Source: Streptomyces pseudovenezuelae
GTDB lineage: Bacteria; Actinomycetota; Actinomycetes; Streptomycetales; Streptomycetaceae
Assembly: GCF_029892565.1 (NCBI RefSeq)
Contig: NZ_JARXVH010000003.1
Span: 310,001 to 374,000, forward strand
Direction: 5' to 3'
DNA length: 64,000 bases
The notes below the pieces were generated by a model that was not told where the DNA came from, searched no databases, and saw only the letters and a list, made by a program, of their open reading frames with translations. Every line of letters begins with the position of its first letter. Position 1 is the first letter of the stretch. The position numbers were made by a program, and so were the translations under genes. Positions 31,187-39,334 of this stretch are shown one piece after another.

Positions 31187-32943
31187 AGCGTCACCTGCGC
31201 GTCCCGCTCCGTCTGCGGCTCCGCCGTAACCGGGGTCGCCTGCTGCGTCGGCTGGCCGCCGCCTTCCTGGTGTTGATCGCCGCGCTGTGCACGGCCGCGG
31301 TCGTCGCGTACCGGCTGACGGGCATCCCCGAGCCGCACCCGGAGACCGTCACGCAGAGCACGGTCTTCGTCGACGAGAAGGGCTCCTACCTGGGCCGCCG
31401 TGGTCCCGTCGACCGCCAGGAGGTGCCGCTGTCGCAGGTCCCTCGGTACGTCCAGGACGCCGTGATCGCGGCCGAGAACCGCTCCTTCCGTACGGACGAC
31501 GGGGTCTCGCCGCGAGCCATCGCCCGCGCGGTGCTGGCCTCGTTGACCGGCGGCGAACGGCAGGGCGGCTCCACCATCACCCAGCAGTACGTGAAGAACG
31601 CGCTGTTGAGCCCGGAACAGTCGCTGACGCGCAAGGCACGCGAGGCGCTGATCGCGATCAAGCTGGATCGCACCCGCTCCAAGGACGACATCCTGGCGGG
31701 CTATCTCAACACCGTTTATTTCGGCCGGGGTTCGGCCGGCATCCAAGCGGCCTCGCGCAACTACTTCGGCGTGGACACCCACAACCTGACCGTCTCCCAG
31801 GGCGCCGCGCTGGCATCGATCGTCAACATCCCCTCGTATTACGAGAAGGCGGGCTCCGATCCGAAGGTGACCGCGACACTCAAGGCCCGCTGGGAGTGGG
31901 TGCTCGACGCGATGGCGGCGAGCGGCGGCATCACGGCGAAGCAGCGCGCCGAGGCCGCCTTCCCGGCCTTCCGCTTCTATCCGCCGGGGACGACCGAGGG
32001 GCAGCGGCAGTACATGATCGACGTGGCGGCGAAGGAGGCGGCCGACCGACTCGGCATCACCGAGGACCAGTTGGCGCGCGGCGGCTACACCGTGCACACC
32101 ACGTTCGACCTGGCGCTCCAGGACGCGACCACCGAGGCGGTGAAGGACCTCAAGGGCAGCAAGGGCAGCAAGGGGAGTCAGGGCGGCGAGGGCGGTAAGG
32201 ACGGCACGGGTAGTAAGAGCAGCACGCTGCACACCGCCGTCGTGGCGATCAAGCCCGGCGACGGGGCGGTGCGGCTGCTGTACGGGGGTTCCGACTACGC
32301 CCGGCAGCCCTTCAACGACGCGGTCGGCGGCGCGGTGGAAGCGGACACGGCCCTGGACCCCTTCGGCAAGGTCCGACTCGGCGCCCCGCTCACCGACCTG
32401 CCGAAGACCGCCGCACCCACCCCACTCCAACTGGCCTCGGCGTACGCGACCGTGGCGGCGAACGGGGTGTACGCGACCCCGTACACGGTCATGAAGATCA
32501 CCCGGGACGGGCGGACGGTCTACACGACGCGCCCCGAGACACGGCAGGCGCTGGACGAGAAGGAGGCGTACTTCGTGGGCGAGCAGGTGTCCAGGACGTA
32601 CGAGGAGGCGGGCCCCTCCTACAAGGGAACCGTCCTTCCGGACACCGTCCCTCCGTACACCGTCCCTCCGTACAAGGAAGCGGTCCCTTCGACCTCCGCC
32701 GCCCAGCAGACTCCGCCGGCCTTCTTCACCGCCGGGGCCGGCGGCGGAATCACCCGCCGGACCGTCTGGTCCACCGGCCTGGACCCCCAACTCGCCCTCA
32801 CAGTCGCCCTCTTCGCCGACCGACCCGGCGAGAGGAAGAACACGACCGTGCCGGCTCAACTGCCGAACGACCCGGATCCGACCGGGTCGGCGGAGGAGAC
32901 TGCGGGGCGGATCTGGGGGCTGGCTACGGCGGGGGCGGGATAG
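31183..32943 (+). CDS. GT51 penicillin-binding protein with degenerate transpeptidase domain
   Basis: 586 residues. A basic cytoplasmic tail and one membrane anchor (LAAAFLVLIAALCTAAVVAY) precede a GT51 peptidoglycan glycosyltransferase domain: catalytic Glu98 in AAENRSF, GGSTITQQYVKNA (128-140), and KDDILAGYLNTVYFGRG, where the usual ILExYLN Glu is Ala. The transpeptidase region starts normally (VVAIKPGDGAVRLLYGGSDYA). However, SxxK, SxN and KTG(T) motifs are all missing; about 150 residues are replaced by a shortened segment and low-complexity runs (GSKGSKGSQGG; VPPYTVPPYK). It should polymerise glycan at most, without cross-linking or penicillin binding. It is coupled to the upstream sigma-like membrane protein, pointing to a regulated wall-synthesis role. 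Confidence 0.82.
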   Translation: MKRHLRVPLRLRLRRNRGRLLRRLAAAFLVLIAALCTAAVVAYRLTGIPEPHPETVTQSTVFVDEKGSYLGRRGPVDRQEVPLSQVPRYVQDAVIAAENRSFRTDDGVSPRAIARAVLASLTGGERQGGSTITQQYVKNALLSPEQSLTRKAREALIAIKLDRTRSKDDILAGYLNTVYFGRGSAGIQAASRNYFGVDTHNLTVSQGAALASIVNIPSYYEKAGSDPKVTATLKARWEWVLDAMAASGGITAKQRAEAAFPAFRFYPPGTTEGQRQYMIDVAAKEAADRLGITEDQLARGGYTVHTTFDLALQDATTEAVKDLKGSKGSKGSQGGEGGKDGTGSKSSTLHTAVVAIKPGDGAVRLLYGGSDYARQPFNDAVGGAVEADTALDPFGKVRLGAPLTDLPKTAAPTPLQLASAYATVAANGVYATPYTVMKITRDGRTVYTTRPETRQALDEKEAYFVGEQVSRTYEEAGPSYKGTVLPDTVPPYTVPPYKEAVPSTSAAQQTPPAFFTAGAGGGITRRTVWSTGLDPQLALTVALFADRPGERKNTTVPAQLPNDPDPTGSAEETAGRIWGLATAGAG

Positions 32944-33061
32944 GCGGGACGGTCCCGCATGTCGGCGCCTGCGCCTACTTCATGGATTGGGTGATCTGCG
33001 GCGGGCCTCCGCCACGGATGGCCGTCCTCGGAGCCGGGTAGTTTCCCCTTGGGAGGGCGCT

Positions 33062-33370
33062 GTGATTGAACTTGCAGAATTGGTAAGGGAGTTGCGCCAA
33101 GAGCTCAACGCCGCGCTGGCGGACGGAGCGCCGGGGCCGGTGCGGTTCGAACTCGGCCCCGTGGAGATCGAGGCGACCGTCGCCGTCGGTCGCCGCGGCG
33201 GGGCAGGCGGGAAAGTTCGGTTCTGGGTCGTCGAAGCCGGGGTCGACGGGCAACAGGAGACCTCGCAGACCCATCGCGTCCATCTCACCCTGCACCCCAA
33301 GCTGATCGCTCCGGACGGCAGTCAGCAGACAGTGCGCATCGTGGGGGACGAAGAGGAGGGCGAGCGCTGA
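33062..33370 (+). CDS. Trypco2-like (trypsin co-occurring) small protein
   Basis: 102 residues: an N-terminal helix (IELAELVRELRQELNAALAD) followed by a beta-rich part (VRFELGPVEIEATVAVGRRG, KVRFWVVEAGVDGQQ, HRVHLTLHPKL). This is the pattern of the trypco2 family, small proteins predicted to accompany trypsin-like proteases in bacterial conflict systems. The start GTG at 33062 is set by GGGAGGG four bases upstream. A VMAP-type gene follows 14 bp later, and a trypsin-EAD2 gene lies at 41546, consistent with one system. It probably acts as an adaptor; no catalytic residues are seen. Confidence 0.75.
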   Translation: MIELAELVRELRQELNAALADGAPGPVRFELGPVEIEATVAVGRRGGAGGKVRFWVVEAGVDGQQETSQTHRVHLTLHPKLIAPDGSQQTVRIVGDEEEGER

Positions 33371-33384
33371 GGACGGGGGCGCCA

Positions 33385-34977
33385 ATGGACCGGTATCCAG
33401 CTCATCAACATCCTGACGTGGCAGTACACGGCGCCGTACCCTGGGGCGGCACCGTCAGATCGAGCTCGATGACAGCAGACGGGGATCGGGAGGTCACGGG
33501 GGTGGAGGGGCGCAACGCAGCGCGGGTCATGAACGAGTTGAAGGCCGACGTCGTCACCGTGCTGCAGGAGTCGGACACCATGCGGCATCCGACCAGCATC
33601 GACCTGCTCGTGACCATGCTCGGTCAGGAACTCGGCTCCCCGGTGGACTTCACGCGGGGCGAGGTACTCCGCCCTTGGCTGCTCCAACTCGCCAACTTCT
33701 GCGCCGACTTCCCGGACGGCATGCCCTGTCTGCTGCGGTGTCTTCAGTACGTGGAGCAGCGGACCACCTCGGTCAACGCCCTGGGCCGGCTGGTGGACGA
33801 GTGGGAAGCCGCGAACTTCTTCGAGTGGGCCGACATGCATCCCTTACGACCCCTCCTGCAGGAGATGCGGTCGTCGTCCGAGATGGCGGGGCTCGCGCGC
33901 CAGGCCAGCAGTTCGCGCATTCAGAAACTGCCTCCGTGGTGCGACACCGGCTGGGCCGTGTTCCTGCATCTGGCGGGCAACAACTCGGCGACCAATGAGC
34001 CGCCGGTGAGCCTGGCGTTCCTGGCCCTGGCCGCACGCAGGCTCATGGACGAGGGCAAGCCGGAGGCCGCCGAGCACGTACGCCGCTGGATCCGCGTGCT
34101 GGCACGCATGTCGAAGACGGAAGACCTGATGGCCGAGTGGCAGGTCAGGGAGCCGCTCTCGGTGGTGTCGGACGCGTATCTCATGATCCAGCTGGAGCCG
34201 GACGGCGTCGACCCCGGCGCGTACTACCTCTCGCACTGGTGGCAGTCGGACACGGAGGGCTGGCATCCCGTCCCGGGCGAGACCCTGCATCTGCGCCGCG
34301 CCGAACTGCCCGGGGAGGTCGAGAACCTCATCGAGCAGACCGAGGAACGCTGGTCGGACCTGCGGCAGTCGATCGTCCTCGAGTTCATCCTGCCGTGGGA
34401 GCTGCTCGACGAACCGGTCGAGTGGTGGCAGAAGGAGTCCAGCTCCGACTCCCCCACGCCGCTGGTGATGGACTACAAGGTGGTGCTGCGCAGCTTCGAG
34501 CGGCTGCGCAGGGCGGCCTGGCACCGGCCCTGGCACCACAAGTGGGACCAGCTGAACGAGAAGCCGGCGGAGAGCAAGGTGCACGAAGGCCGCCCGGGTG
34601 ACTCGCAGTTCCATCTGGAGCGGCTGCTGAAGGCGGACAGGAGCACGGTCTGTCTGGTGCTCAGCGAACCCCCGGGCGGTGATTCCGCCAGCAGCCGGCA
34701 GGAGTTCATGGCCGGCCTGCGGGCCGGCATACCCGCGATGATCTGGCACCGCGGTGACTGTTCCGACCCCGCCTTCAGGGAAGCGGTCTCCGAGATCCTC
34801 CAGGAACGGGCCCTGGGCGGCCTGGAGGAGTGGTTCGAAAGATGGCGCAGCGCGGCCCTGGCCAAGGGGCCGGAGGGGTGGGACAACCACGTGGGACGCC
34901 ATCTGGCGATCCTGTACGACGATCCGGAACGCAGGCCTGGGCCACCGGGGCCCGACCACGCATCGGTACAGCAGTAA
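33385..34977 (+). CDS. VMAP-C protein with N-terminal EAD2-like domain
   Basis: 530 residues. The C-terminal ~250 residues match the vWA-MoxR-associated protein C-terminal (VMAP-C) domain: a beta-rich stretch leading to VEFILPWELLDEPVEWW-type sequence (here IVLEFILPWELLDEPVEWW), VVLRSFERLRR, and the final CLVLSEPPGGD...GIPAMIWHRGDC...FREAVSEIL region. The N-terminus (~45-130: VVTVLQESDTMRHPTSIDLLV ... ANFCADFPDGMPCLLRCLQ) aligns by eye with the effector-associated domain 2 at the C-terminus of the trypsin-like protein at 41546. EADs are small helical adaptors thought to bring conflict-system parts together. VMAPs act with NTPase/vWA modules; here the next gene, FxsT, provides both. ATG 33385 follows a GAGG/GGGGG region. 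Confidence 0.78.
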   Translation: MDRYPAHQHPDVAVHGAVPWGGTVRSSSMTADGDREVTGVEGRNAARVMNELKADVVTVLQESDTMRHPTSIDLLVTMLGQELGSPVDFTRGEVLRPWLLQLANFCADFPDGMPCLLRCLQYVEQRTTSVNALGRLVDEWEAANFFEWADMHPLRPLLQEMRSSSEMAGLARQASSSRIQKLPPWCDTGWAVFLHLAGNNSATNEPPVSLAFLALAARRLMDEGKPEAAEHVRRWIRVLARMSKTEDLMAEWQVREPLSVVSDAYLMIQLEPDGVDPGAYYLSHWWQSDTEGWHPVPGETLHLRRAELPGEVENLIEQTEERWSDLRQSIVLEFILPWELLDEPVEWWQKESSSDSPTPLVMDYKVVLRSFERLRRAAWHRPWHHKWDQLNEKPAESKVHEGRPGDSQFHLERLLKADRSTVCLVLSEPPGGDSASSRQEFMAGLRAGIPAMIWHRGDCSDPAFREAVSEILQERALGGLEEWFERWRSAALAKGPEGWDNHVGRHLAILYDDPERRPGPPGPDHASVQQ

Positions 34978-35306
34978 ACCCGGCGCTCGCGCAGGTCACC
35001 GGCGAAAGGGGGTGCGACGAAAGATGAGTCCTCGCGCATCCGGAGGGTGCCGACGCGCCCCCGGGACGAACCCGCGCGCCGTCGACATGAACCAGTGCGC
35101 GCCCCTCGCCCCGAACCGGTTCCACGCGGATCCTTCCGCCACTAGGGTGCTCTTGCACGCGCGTCGCATGAACCCGTACGCGAACTCGCCGTGCTTGTTC
35201 AGCGACCAGATGGACTGCAAGGCTTTGCTCGTGGATGTCACGCATACCCGGGGTCTGCGCGACTCCGCTCCCCTCACGCCGTCTCGCCGACGGATTGAGA
35301 GCCCCC
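34978..35306. other. Intergenic region ahead of fxsT
   Basis: 329 bp without a supportable gene. It holds a promoter candidate (35120-35148) and a leader of about 155 nt for fxsT. Confidence 0.55.
35120..35148 (+). promoter_or_regulatory. Candidate HrdB-type promoter of fxsT
   Basis: TTCCAC and TAGGGT are separated by 17 bp. The -10 hexamer fits the Streptomyces vegetative consensus (TANNNT); the -35 is a fair match to TTGACA. It would give fxsT its own transcript separate from the VMAP gene. Confidence 0.4.
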
Positions 35307-38300
35307 ATGCACGATGACGACGGTCAGCGACCGGCACAGGCAGCACGGGCTCGGCGTGAGGCGGCGCATGTCCTGAGCCGGCTGGGGCAACCGGACGACT
35401 CGGAACCCGCCGAGGCGGTCCTCGTCGTCGACTCGTATCCCTCCATGAGGGTGTGGACCGAGGTCGTCGAAGATCTGGCGGAGGAATTACGACGGGCCGG
35501 TGATTTCGTCCGGGTGCGTGTGGTGCCCCTGCGGGGAACCGACGAGACGGACCCGGCGCGGGTGACGAAGAGGAATCCACTCTCGGCCGTCCCGCTGAAC
35601 GCACGCCAGGTGGTGCTGGTTCTCACCGACGGGCTGGCCGCCGGCTGGCGGCTGCGGACCCTGGAGCCGCTGCTGCGCGAGTGGGGCGCATCGTGCCCGG
35701 TCGCCCTGGTGCATCTGCTCCCCCAGCATTTGTGGTACCGCACCGGCCTCGACGTCAGCCGTGTCCGGATCCACGCTCCCCACGCATGGGCGCCCAACAA
35801 GGACTGGACGTGGCTGGAGCGTGACGCCCGGGCCGTCTCGGAGGAGTCCGACGAGTCCGGCGGGTCCGAGGGCGCCCCGGTGCTCGTACCGGTACTCGCC
35901 TTCAACGACCGCTGGGCCAAGGCACTGCTCCGTCTGATCGCGGGACCACAACCCGAGTGGCTGGATCTGTGCGCGGTCCAGGCGCGGGAGTGGAAGCGCC
36001 GGCCGGACGCGGCACGCGCGCTGCCGTGGGCCGAGGGCACGCCCGACCCGCACAGTACGATGCCGGCCACCGCGCGCGTCTCCGACTTCCGCGCCGCCGC
36101 CAGCCCCACCGCGTTCACCCTGGCGACCCGCCTGGCCGCGGCCCCGTTGAGCCTGCCCGCCATCCGCTCGGTCGTCGCCACCACCCCGGACGCGGGCCCG
36201 GTGCATGTCTCCGAGCTGCTGATGAGCGGTCTGGTCCGGCTCACCCGAACGGACGGCGAGGGTGCGGCGGACCTGATCTACACCTTCGCTTCCGGCATCC
36301 GCGAGGAGCTGCTCGCGCTGGGCCGACGCAGCGACACCGCCCGCATCCTGCGCGAGATTCGCGCGTTGTTTGCAGGGGACCCCGCCACCAGCGATCTTCT
36401 TCCGTCCCCGGCAGCACCTCTGGACAGCGAGGAAAGGCCCGGCGTCACCCACCGCAACGTGGCTTTCCTGCGCGTGGAGCTGACCGCTCTGCACGCCTTG
36501 TCGGGCCGGTACAAACAGCGCGCGGCCCTGCTTGAGGAGGCACTGAGCGAGCACGATCGACGCCGTGCCGCCAATCTGGACGAAAGTCCACAGAAGCGGA
36601 CCCCGAGCACGCCGTCCGTCACACCCCCGACCGAGATCGGGCGCGGCACCGCGCCCTCTCCCTCGACCACATCAGAAGGAGCGTCCCGTATGCCGACGAC
36701 ACCCCAGGGCGTGGAGGGGCAGCGCCAGGCACAGCCACGCATCTGGGGAAATCTGCCGCCGCGCAACTTCAACTTCACCGGCCGTGCGGACCTGTTGGAG
36801 CTGCTTGACCAGCGTCTGCGAGAGGGCACGACGGCCGTGCTGCCCGAGGCACTGCACGGCATGGGCGGCGTCGGAAAGACCCAGCTGGCGATCGAGTACG
36901 CGTACCGCCATCAGAACGAGTACGACATCGTCTGGTGGATTCCCTCCGAGCGGCCCGGCCAGATCGCACAGGCCCTGGTGGAGTTGGCCCAGCGGCTCGG
37001 GCTGGGCACCTCGACCGAGGCCAACATCGCGATCCCCGCGGTCCGGGAGGCGCTGCGCGAGGGGCGGCCGTACGACCGCTGGCTGTTGATCTTCGACAAT
37101 GCCGACAGTCCGGAGCAGGTCCGCCACTACTTTCCGCCGGGCGGGGACGGCACCATCCTGGTCACCTCCCGCAACCGGCGCTGGGGCCAGGTCGGCCGCG
37201 CGCTCGAAGTGGACGTCTTCTCGCGCGAGGAGAGCAAGGAACTCCTGCGCCGCTCCGGTCCGCCGCTGGAGGACGGCGAGGCCGACGCCCTCGCCGAGGC
37301 ACTGGGCGACCTCCCGTTGGCCCTGGAACAGGCAGCCGCCTGGCGGGCGGAGACGGGTATGTCCGCCTCCGAGTACCTGCGCCTGTTCGAGAGCAAGCGG
37401 GTGGAGCTGCTCGAGGTCGCACCGCCGCCGGACTACCAGTTGCCCGTCGCGGCCGCGTGGAACGTGTCCCTGGACCACCTGGAGACCCGCAGCCCGGCCG
37501 CGCTGCAACTCCTGCAGATGTGCTCCTACTTCGCCCCGGACCCCATCTCCCGGTCGATCTTCTCCGGCCTGGGCAACAGCCAGATCTCGCCCGAGCTGGA
37601 CGCGGCACTGAACGACCCGATGAGGCTGTCGCGCGCGATAAGGGAAGTGAACCGTTACTCGCTCGCACGCATAGACCACCGCACGAACTCCCTTGAAATG
37701 CACCGCCTGGTGCAGCTCGTCCTGCAGACCCGCATGTCCCCAGAGGAGCGCTCCCGCATGCGCCAAGGCGCCCACACCTTGATGGTCGCCTACGACCCGA
37801 AAGATCCCGCCGACCCGACGAGCTGGCCCCGGTACGCGGAGCTCTACAGCCATGTCATCGCCTCCGAGGCCATCAAGTCCGACCAGGCCTGGGTACGCCA
37901 ACTGGTAAGAAACATCGCCGAGTACCTCTACTACTGGGGCGACCACGAGCTGTCGCTCGAGTTCTCCAAGCAGGCCTGGGAGGTATGGCGCGACATCTTC
38001 GGCGAGGAGGACCAGCAGGCGCTGTTGATGGGGCAGTGGCTGGGCTTCGTGAACTGGGCGGTGGGCAGGTTCGACGAAGCCGCCCGGCTGGCGGAGCATC
38101 TCAAGGGCGTCTACGAACGTACTGCTCCCGCCGCTGGCGACGACACCCGCGAGGACGCACTCGACGCGCTTCAGTTCGAAGCCGCCGTACGCCGCGCCGA
38201 GGGCAGGTTCGCGGAAGCCGCCGAACTGGACCAGTTCGCCTACGAACGGGCCCGCCGGGCCTTCGGTGAGGACGACCCGACCACGCTCAACATCGCCCAC

Positions 38301-39251
38301 AACGTCGGGGTGAGTCTGCGCCTCACCGGTGAGTTCCGTGAGGCCCTGGAGCTGGACCGCCGCACGCTGGATCTGAAACGCCGTCTGTTCAGCGACGGCG
38401 ACCGGCGGATCCTGATCACCGAGTACAACCTGGCCGTCGATGTGCGCGAGACGGGCGACTACGTCGGCGCGCGCGAGCTGCACGAGTCCGTGCAAGAGGC
38501 GTACCGGGAGGCCTTCGGGCTCGACAATCCCTCCACGATCGAGGCGGTGCGCCAGCTCAGCGAGTCCTGCCGCAAAGAGGGCGACCATGTGCGGTCGCTC
38601 GAACTGGCAACCGACGCCCACACACAGCTCGGGCGCCGCTACCCCGAGGCGCACCCCCGTTCACTGGCCGCCGCCCTGACCCTCTCGGTGGCGCTGCGTC
38701 AGAACGGTGACCTGGAGGCGGCCCGGACCCGTGGCGTCAATGCCCGCGACAGGTACCGGAAGGTCTACGACGCCCGCCACCCGCACGTCCTGTCCGCGGA
38801 CGTCGACCTCGCCGTCACACTCCGGCTGCTCGGCAGGGCCGAGGAGGCACACCGCCTGGACGAGGCGGCGCTGGTCTCGCTCACCGAGCGGCTCGGCGAG
38901 GGCCATCCGCTGGCGCTGGTCTGTGCCGTCAACCTGGCCAGCGACCTGGCCGCGCTCGGCCGGCACGAGGATGCCCGGCTCGGCGGCGAGGCCACGCTCG
39001 AACTGTGCCGGATCACCTTCGGCGAGGACCACCCCACCACGCTGGCCTGTGCCGGGAACCTGGCCCTCGATCTCATCGCGACCGATGCCGGGGAACAGGG
39101 CCACATGCTGCGCGAGGACACCCTGGCGCGTATGGAACGCGTCCTCGACGAGCCCCGTCTGCAGCGCGCCTCGGGCACGCCGCACCCGGCCACCGTGCAG
39201 TTCAGGGCAGGTGAGCGGGCCAACTGCGACATCGACCCACTGCCGCTGTGA
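35307..39251 (+). CDS. fxsT: FxSxx-COOH system protein FxsT (vWA-like, NB-ARC, TPR)
   Basis: 1314 residues. The N-terminal ~330 residues are a SAV_2336-type degenerate vWA region (AVLVVDSYPSMRVWTEVV; QVVLVLTDGLAAGWRL; CPVALVHLLPQHLWYRT). An NB-ARC ATPase follows, with Walker A GMGGVGKTQ near residue 518, LLIFDNAD Walker B and LGDLPLALEQ. The C-terminal ~450 residues are tetratricopeptide repeats of the FGEDDPTTL type, and the protein ends in the family-typical ERANCDIDPLPL. FxsT proteins accompany small FxSxx-COOH peptides and their modifying enzymes, presumably as sensors or switches. The cassette here includes a peptide and a HExxH enzyme but no radical SAM FxsB. ATG 35307 is chosen over upstream in-frame codons because the region before it is non-coding in character. 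Confidence 0.85.
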   Translation: MHDDDGQRPAQAARARREAAHVLSRLGQPDDSEPAEAVLVVDSYPSMRVWTEVVEDLAEELRRAGDFVRVRVVPLRGTDETDPARVTKRNPLSAVPLNARQVVLVLTDGLAAGWRLRTLEPLLREWGASCPVALVHLLPQHLWYRTGLDVSRVRIHAPHAWAPNKDWTWLERDARAVSEESDESGGSEGAPVLVPVLAFNDRWAKALLRLIAGPQPEWLDLCAVQAREWKRRPDAARALPWAEGTPDPHSTMPATARVSDFRAAASPTAFTLATRLAAAPLSLPAIRSVVATTPDAGPVHVSELLMSGLVRLTRTDGEGAADLIYTFASGIREELLALGRRSDTARILREIRALFAGDPATSDLLPSPAAPLDSEERPGVTHRNVAFLRVELTALHALSGRYKQRAALLEEALSEHDRRRAANLDESPQKRTPSTPSVTPPTEIGRGTAPSPSTTSEGASRMPTTPQGVEGQRQAQPRIWGNLPPRNFNFTGRADLLELLDQRLREGTTAVLPEALHGMGGVGKTQLAIEYAYRHQNEYDIVWWIPSERPGQIAQALVELAQRLGLGTSTEANIAIPAVREALREGRPYDRWLLIFDNADSPEQVRHYFPPGGDGTILVTSRNRRWGQVGRALEVDVFSREESKELLRRSGPPLEDGEADALAEALGDLPLALEQAAAWRAETGMSASEYLRLFESKRVELLEVAPPPDYQLPVAAAWNVSLDHLETRSPAALQLLQMCSYFAPDPISRSIFSGLGNSQISPELDAALNDPMRLSRAIREVNRYSLARIDHRTNSLEMHRLVQLVLQTRMSPEERSRMRQGAHTLMVAYDPKDPADPTSWPRYAELYSHVIASEAIKSDQAWVRQLVRNIAEYLYYWGDHELSLEFSKQAWEVWRDIFGEEDQQALLMGQWLGFVNWAVGRFDEAARLAEHLKGVYERTAPAAGDDTREDALDALQFEAAVRRAEGRFAEAAELDQFAYERARRAFGEDDPTTLNIAHNVGVSLRLTGEFREALELDRRTLDLKRRLFSDGDRRILITEYNLAVDVRETGDYVGARELHESVQEAYREAFGLDNPSTIEAVRQLSESCRKEGDHVRSLELATDAHTQLGRRYPEAHPRSLAAALTLSVALRQNGDLEAARTRGVNARDRYRKVYDARHPHVLSADVDLAVTLRLLGRAEEAHRLDEAALVSLTERLGEGHPLALVCAVNLASDLAALGRHEDARLGGEATLELCRITFGEDHPTTLACAGNLALDLIATDAGEQGHMLREDTLARMERVLDEPRLQRASGTPHPATVQFRAGERANCDIDPLPL

Positions 39252-39334
39252 GGAGGCCACGCACGAAACTCCCCGACCGGCTCTCGCTCACTCGGGGTCA
39301 CGGGACAGTCCCGTCGCTCGAAGAACCCCGCCGG

